This document shows positions 40,408-42,416 of a DNA stretch of 42,416 nt, piece after piece (the stretch's first letter is position 1; each line of letters begins with the position of its first letter). Where the stretch lies: NCBI RefSeq assembly GCF_000720635.1, contig NZ_JOCF01000094.1, positions 1 to 42,416 of the forward strand, in the 5' to 3' direction. The notes beneath the pieces were generated by a model. It ran no database searches, was not told the origin of the DNA, and saw only the letters and a list, made by a program, of their open reading frames with translations. The position numbers and the translations under genes are program-made. Source of the stretch: Streptomyces sp. NRRL WC-3742 (GTDB taxonomy: Bacteria; Actinomycetota; Actinomycetes; Streptomycetales; Streptomycetaceae).

Positions 40408-41076
40408 ATGGCCTCCGGCAAAGTAGTCCTGACGAAGGCGTCTCCCACCGTCTCCCTGGACAAGCACGGTGTGACATCCGGTCTCATCCGGGTCAACTTG
40501 AACTGGACCTCACCCCAGGACTCCGCCCAACAGGGGGCCAGGGAACCGCGAGGGCTGTTCCAGAAGATGCGGGCCTCGCTGCGAGCGGGAACCACCAAGG
40601 ACGTGGACCTCGACCTCGGCTGCATGATCAGGTTCAGTGACGGCAGCAAGACCGTCGTCCAGGCGCTGGGCAATGCGTTCGGCGCGGTGAATCGCTTCCC
40701 GTACGTCGCGCTGGACGGGGACGACCGGACCGGGGCGCAGGCAGCGGGCGAGAACCTCGTGATCAATCTGGATCACCAGGCCGAGTTCTCCAAGCTGCTG
40801 CTCTTCGTCTACATCTACGGCGGGTCCGGGGACTTCCGCGGCCTCGACGCGGTGGTGACCCTCACCTCCGACCGCGGCGACCGGTTCGAGGTGCGTCTCG
40901 ACGAGTGCCCGCCGCAGGCACACGCATGTGCGATCGCTCTGATCAAGCGGCAGAAGGGCGAACTCGTCGTCGGGCGCGAGGTGAGGTGGTTCACCCCCAA
41001 GGACGGCCCGATCATCCACGACGCGATCTCCCGGGCCTACCGGCTCGGCATGAAGTGGACGCCGGGAAGCAAGTAG
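40408..41076 (+). CDS. TerD-family protein
   Basis: This encodes 222 aa from the ATG at 40408 (MASGKVVLTKASPTVSLDK), with GGAAAGG upstream. TerD features are the N-terminal LTKASPTVSLDKHG, VRVNLNWT-like strand IRVNLNWTSP, DVDLDLGCMIRFSDG (calcium-site Asp residues), YVALDGDDRTG, GENLVIN, and LLLFVYIYGG. TerD proteins are calcium-binding cytoplasmic stress proteins linked to tellurite resistance, phage inhibition and differentiation in Streptomyces. An insert with basic residues (LFQKMRASLRAGTTK) precedes the Asp motif. It lies 92 bp behind the TANGO2 gene and probably has its own promoter. Confidence 0.9.
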   Translation: MASGKVVLTKASPTVSLDKHGVTSGLIRVNLNWTSPQDSAQQGAREPRGLFQKMRASLRAGTTKDVDLDLGCMIRFSDGSKTVVQALGNAFGAVNRFPYVALDGDDRTGAQAAGENLVINLDHQAEFSKLLLFVYIYGGSGDFRGLDAVVTLTSDRGDRFEVRLDECPPQAHACAIALIKRQKGELVVGREVRWFTPKDGPIIHDAISRAYRLGMKWTPGSK

Positions 41077-41120
41077 CCGCCCGGCCACGGCCGCCCAGCC
41101 GCCCCTGCCCCGGGCGGTGG

Positions 41121-41154
41121 TCCGGCGCCCGGCGAAGCCCGCCGGGCCCCGGAC
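41121..41154 (+). terminator. hairpin after the TerD gene
   Basis: TCCGGCGCCCGGCG (41121-41134) pairs with CGCCGGGCCCCGGA (41141-41154), with one mismatch. Confidence 0.7.
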
Positions 41155-41160
41155 GGAGCA

Positions 41161-41284
41161 GGCGGGTGGGGGTGGGCGGTGGGGAACGGCGGCGAGACTT
41201 CTCAACATGGAGGCCACGCACGGGCGTTCGCCCCGGGGCCGGGCCGGGAGGTCGGCCTGGAGGGTGACGACCTGGCGGAAGGCC
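41161..41284. repeat. dispersed 3'-end element, copy D, with gene-end remnant
   Basis: GGCGGGTGGGG, GGCGGTGGGGAACGGCGG, CTCAAC and CGGGCGTTCGCCC follow in the order of copies A and C. Beyond that, 41248-41284 closely resembles 41922-41958, the 3' end of the partial gene at the right edge (minus strand, reading FRQVVTLQADL against FRQVATLQADL). This is a duplicated gene end without its gene. Confidence 0.7.
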
Positions 41285-41355
41285 CTGTTGGCTCCCACCA
41301 CCGGGCAGGCTCGGCCACTAGCCTCTGGGGGACGGCGAAGGAGAGGTGGGCAACG

Positions 41356-41658
41356 GTGCTCGACCCCGACGAGGAGAGCGTGTCCGCCTGGTACACCGCC
41401 CGACGCAGCCGATACCGGCCGGCGGGCACGCGCGATGCCATAGCCCTCGACCCCGACGCCCGCAGATGCCTCCTCGAGGACACGCCCCGTCTGGTCGTCG
41501 AATGGGACGGGGCCCAATGGCAGCCGGTCGGTGTGGCCGAGAACTACTCGGAGGCGTACCCGGTCATCGTCCGGCGCGGCGCCGACTTCGCTCCGCCGCA
41601 GGACGACACCCCCGTTGCGCTGCTGCGCAAGGGGAGCGGGCGGCACCGCAAGGACTGA
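41356..41658 (+). CDS. hypothetical protein, 100 aa
   Basis: The GTG at 41356 has GAGAGG upstream; longer in-frame starts would read through repeat copy D and are not credible. The sequence begins MLDPDEESVSAWYTARRSRY, continues with LDPDARRCLLEDTPRLVVEW, and ends in a basic RKGSGRHRKD. It has no signal peptide or membrane segment. It is a typical small orphan Streptomyces protein; the function is unknown. It is convergent with the partial gene to its right. Confidence 0.7.
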   Translation: MLDPDEESVSAWYTARRSRYRPAGTRDAIALDPDARRCLLEDTPRLVVEWDGAQWQPVGVAENYSEAYPVIVRRGADFAPPQDDTPVALLRKGSGRHRKD

Positions 41659-41794
41659 CTGCGGGTCCGAAGCGCGGCGAGGCCCCTCCCCCGTGTGGCC
41701 CCGGTGCGTTGCCCTCTGCTGCTCGGACTCCTGCTTCGCCAGCTCGGCCTGGGGCATGACGGCGCGAGCGTGCGGTGCGGTCCCGGTGTGCCAC

Positions 41795-41827
41795 CCGGCC
41801 TGGCCGTGCGGCGCACGGCCAGGCCGG
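41795..41827. terminator. perfect 15-bp hairpin
   Basis: CCGGCCTGGCCGTGC (41795-41809) pairs perfectly with 41813-41827 around GGC. It lies between convergent genes, just before repeat copy C. Confidence 0.85.
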
Positions 41828-41834
41828 GGGCGGG

Positions 41835-41918
41835 CACCCGCCGGCAGGCGGGTGGGGGGTGGACGGTGGGGAACGGCGGGTGCTGTTGCTCAACAACGGG
41901 ATGACGCGCGGGTGTTCA
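41835..41918. repeat. dispersed 3'-end element, copy C
   Basis: Hairpin CACCCGCC-GGCA-GGCGGGTG (41835-41854), core GGACGGTGGGGAACGGCGG, CTCAAC, GATGAC, then CGGGTGTTCA. The last TCA (41916-41918) is the stop codon of the minus-strand partial gene. It is the best match to copy A. Confidence 0.8.
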
Positions 41919-42416
41919 GCCCAGGAGGTCGGCTTGGAGGGTGGCGACCTGGCGGAAGGAGGCGAGGGGGACGCCGTCGGGGTTGGTCATGGTGACCACG
42001 CCCATGACGTCGGAGGCGCACAGGTAGGCCAGGCGGCCGGTGGGCAGGTCCTTGGCGGCCTTCTTGCGCCCGTTGAGGGCGGTGAGGGTGACGCCGTCGA
42101 CGCTGTCCCAGTCCTTGAGGGACATGGTGTCGGACTCGGGGACGGCCTTGGGCACGCTGCGGGCGCGCACGGTGGTGTAGGCGTCCCAGGCTTCGCCCGC
42201 GGAGGCGAAGCGCAGCAGGCGGATCTGGGTGCGGGTGCCGTCGGGGGTGGTCCATTCGCGAACCGTGGCGCCCAGGCAGACGTTGCGCTGGAGCATGGGG
42301 CGCAGTTTGGCGGCGTCCTGCTGGTCGGCGCCGATGGCGTCGCAGGGGACCCAGTCGGCGAAGGCGGTGGCGGCGGGGGCTCCGTGGGTGGTGGGGGCCG
42401 CCGGGGCGGGGGTGGT
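41916..42416 (-). CDS. partial hypothetical protein (C-terminal 166 residues)
   Basis: The gene enters from beyond the right edge and ends at 41916. The visible part starts in a Pro/Ala/Thr-rich linker (TPAPAAPTTHGAPAATA), then ADWVPCDAIGADQQ, ECL-like VCLGATVREW, LLRFASAGEAWDAYTT, VTLTALNGRKKAAKDL, AYLCASDVMGVVTM and FRQVATLQADLLG. An Ala/Pro linker followed by a Cys-containing globular domain suggests an exported or lipid-anchored protein whose N-terminus is outside the window. I do not recognise the family. Confidence 0.72.
   Translation of the reverse strand, partial: TTPAPAAPTTHGAPAATAFADWVPCDAIGADQQDAAKLRPMLQRNVCLGATVREWTTPDGTRTQIRLLRFASAGEAWDAYTTVRARSVPKAVPESDTMSLKDWDSVDGVTLTALNGRKKAAKDLPTGRLAYLCASDVMGVVTMTNPDGVPLASFRQVATLQADLLG

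Overview
The window looks like a chromosomal segment of a Streptomyces or a close relative in the Streptomycetaceae. Evidence is the very high GC content, strong third-position GC bias, frequent GTG starts, GTGA/ATGA stop-start overlaps, GGAGG-type ribosome sites, Ala/Gly/Pro-rich proteins, and families typical of that group (DUF4328, CGNR regulators, class III LanKC, XRE-TPR regulators paired with HATPase_c proteins, TerD). It is an accessory region with many small secreted proteins, regulators and specialised-metabolism cassettes. I see no rRNA, tRNA, CRISPR array or intact transposon.

Left part (1-16.4 kb): a secreted crystallin-like peptide, a methyltransferase with a small exported peptide, a possible IS200/IS605 remnant, and a divergent CGNR regulator / metallo-hydrolase pair with an obvious operator. 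Next comes a class III lanthipeptide pair: lanKC (5031-7667, minus) followed 26 bp later by a 32-aa precursor (4906-5004, minus) and a strong terminator. Upstream of lanKC lie three 11-bp direct repeats and a perfect 30-bp inverted repeat made of three evenly spaced palindromes. Then come uracil permease, an Old Yellow Enzyme with a MarR-type site, a three-repeat lectin-like secreted protein, a GalE-type epimerase, LysR/SRPBCC divergent genes, and a pair encoding a secreted protein and an L7/L12-like protein.

Middle (16.8-29.5 kb): a minus-strand XRE-TPR regulator / YdcF / WbqC operon diverges from a degenerate resolvase-like protein and an HATPase_c protein. These lead into a compact cassette of two tiny peptides and a PIMT-type methyltransferase (21049-22498), which resembles a RiPP system. 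After it come a MurG-like glycosyltransferase interrupted by a 32-G tract, a secreted ADP-ribosyltransferase-like protein, an FMN reductase / MFS exporter operon with a divergent TetR regulator and clear operators, a small two-repeat protein and a polyprenyl synthase.

Right part (30-42.4 kb): an AKR remnant, a HAD hydrolase, and a second XRE-type regulator / HATPase_c pair whose DNA is a diverged duplicate of the first HATPase_c segment. Directly behind it is a tightly coupled operon (33584-39302): a thymidylate-synthase homologue with the Asn-to-Asp change typical of (d)CMP hydroxymethylases, an NDP-kinase-like protein, a radical SAM enzyme, a DEDDh exonuclease, a P-loop kinase, an aldo/keto reductase and two NUDIX hydrolases. 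A TANGO2/NRDE protein and a TerD protein follow. This set looks like a pathway for making and controlling a modified pyrimidine nucleotide or nucleoside.

A dispersed intergenic element of roughly 90 bp recurs at gene 3' ends (near 22.6, 24.8, 41.2 and 41.9 kb, with a partial copy at 24.0 kb). All functional statements are family-based readings of the sequence; no database search was possible.
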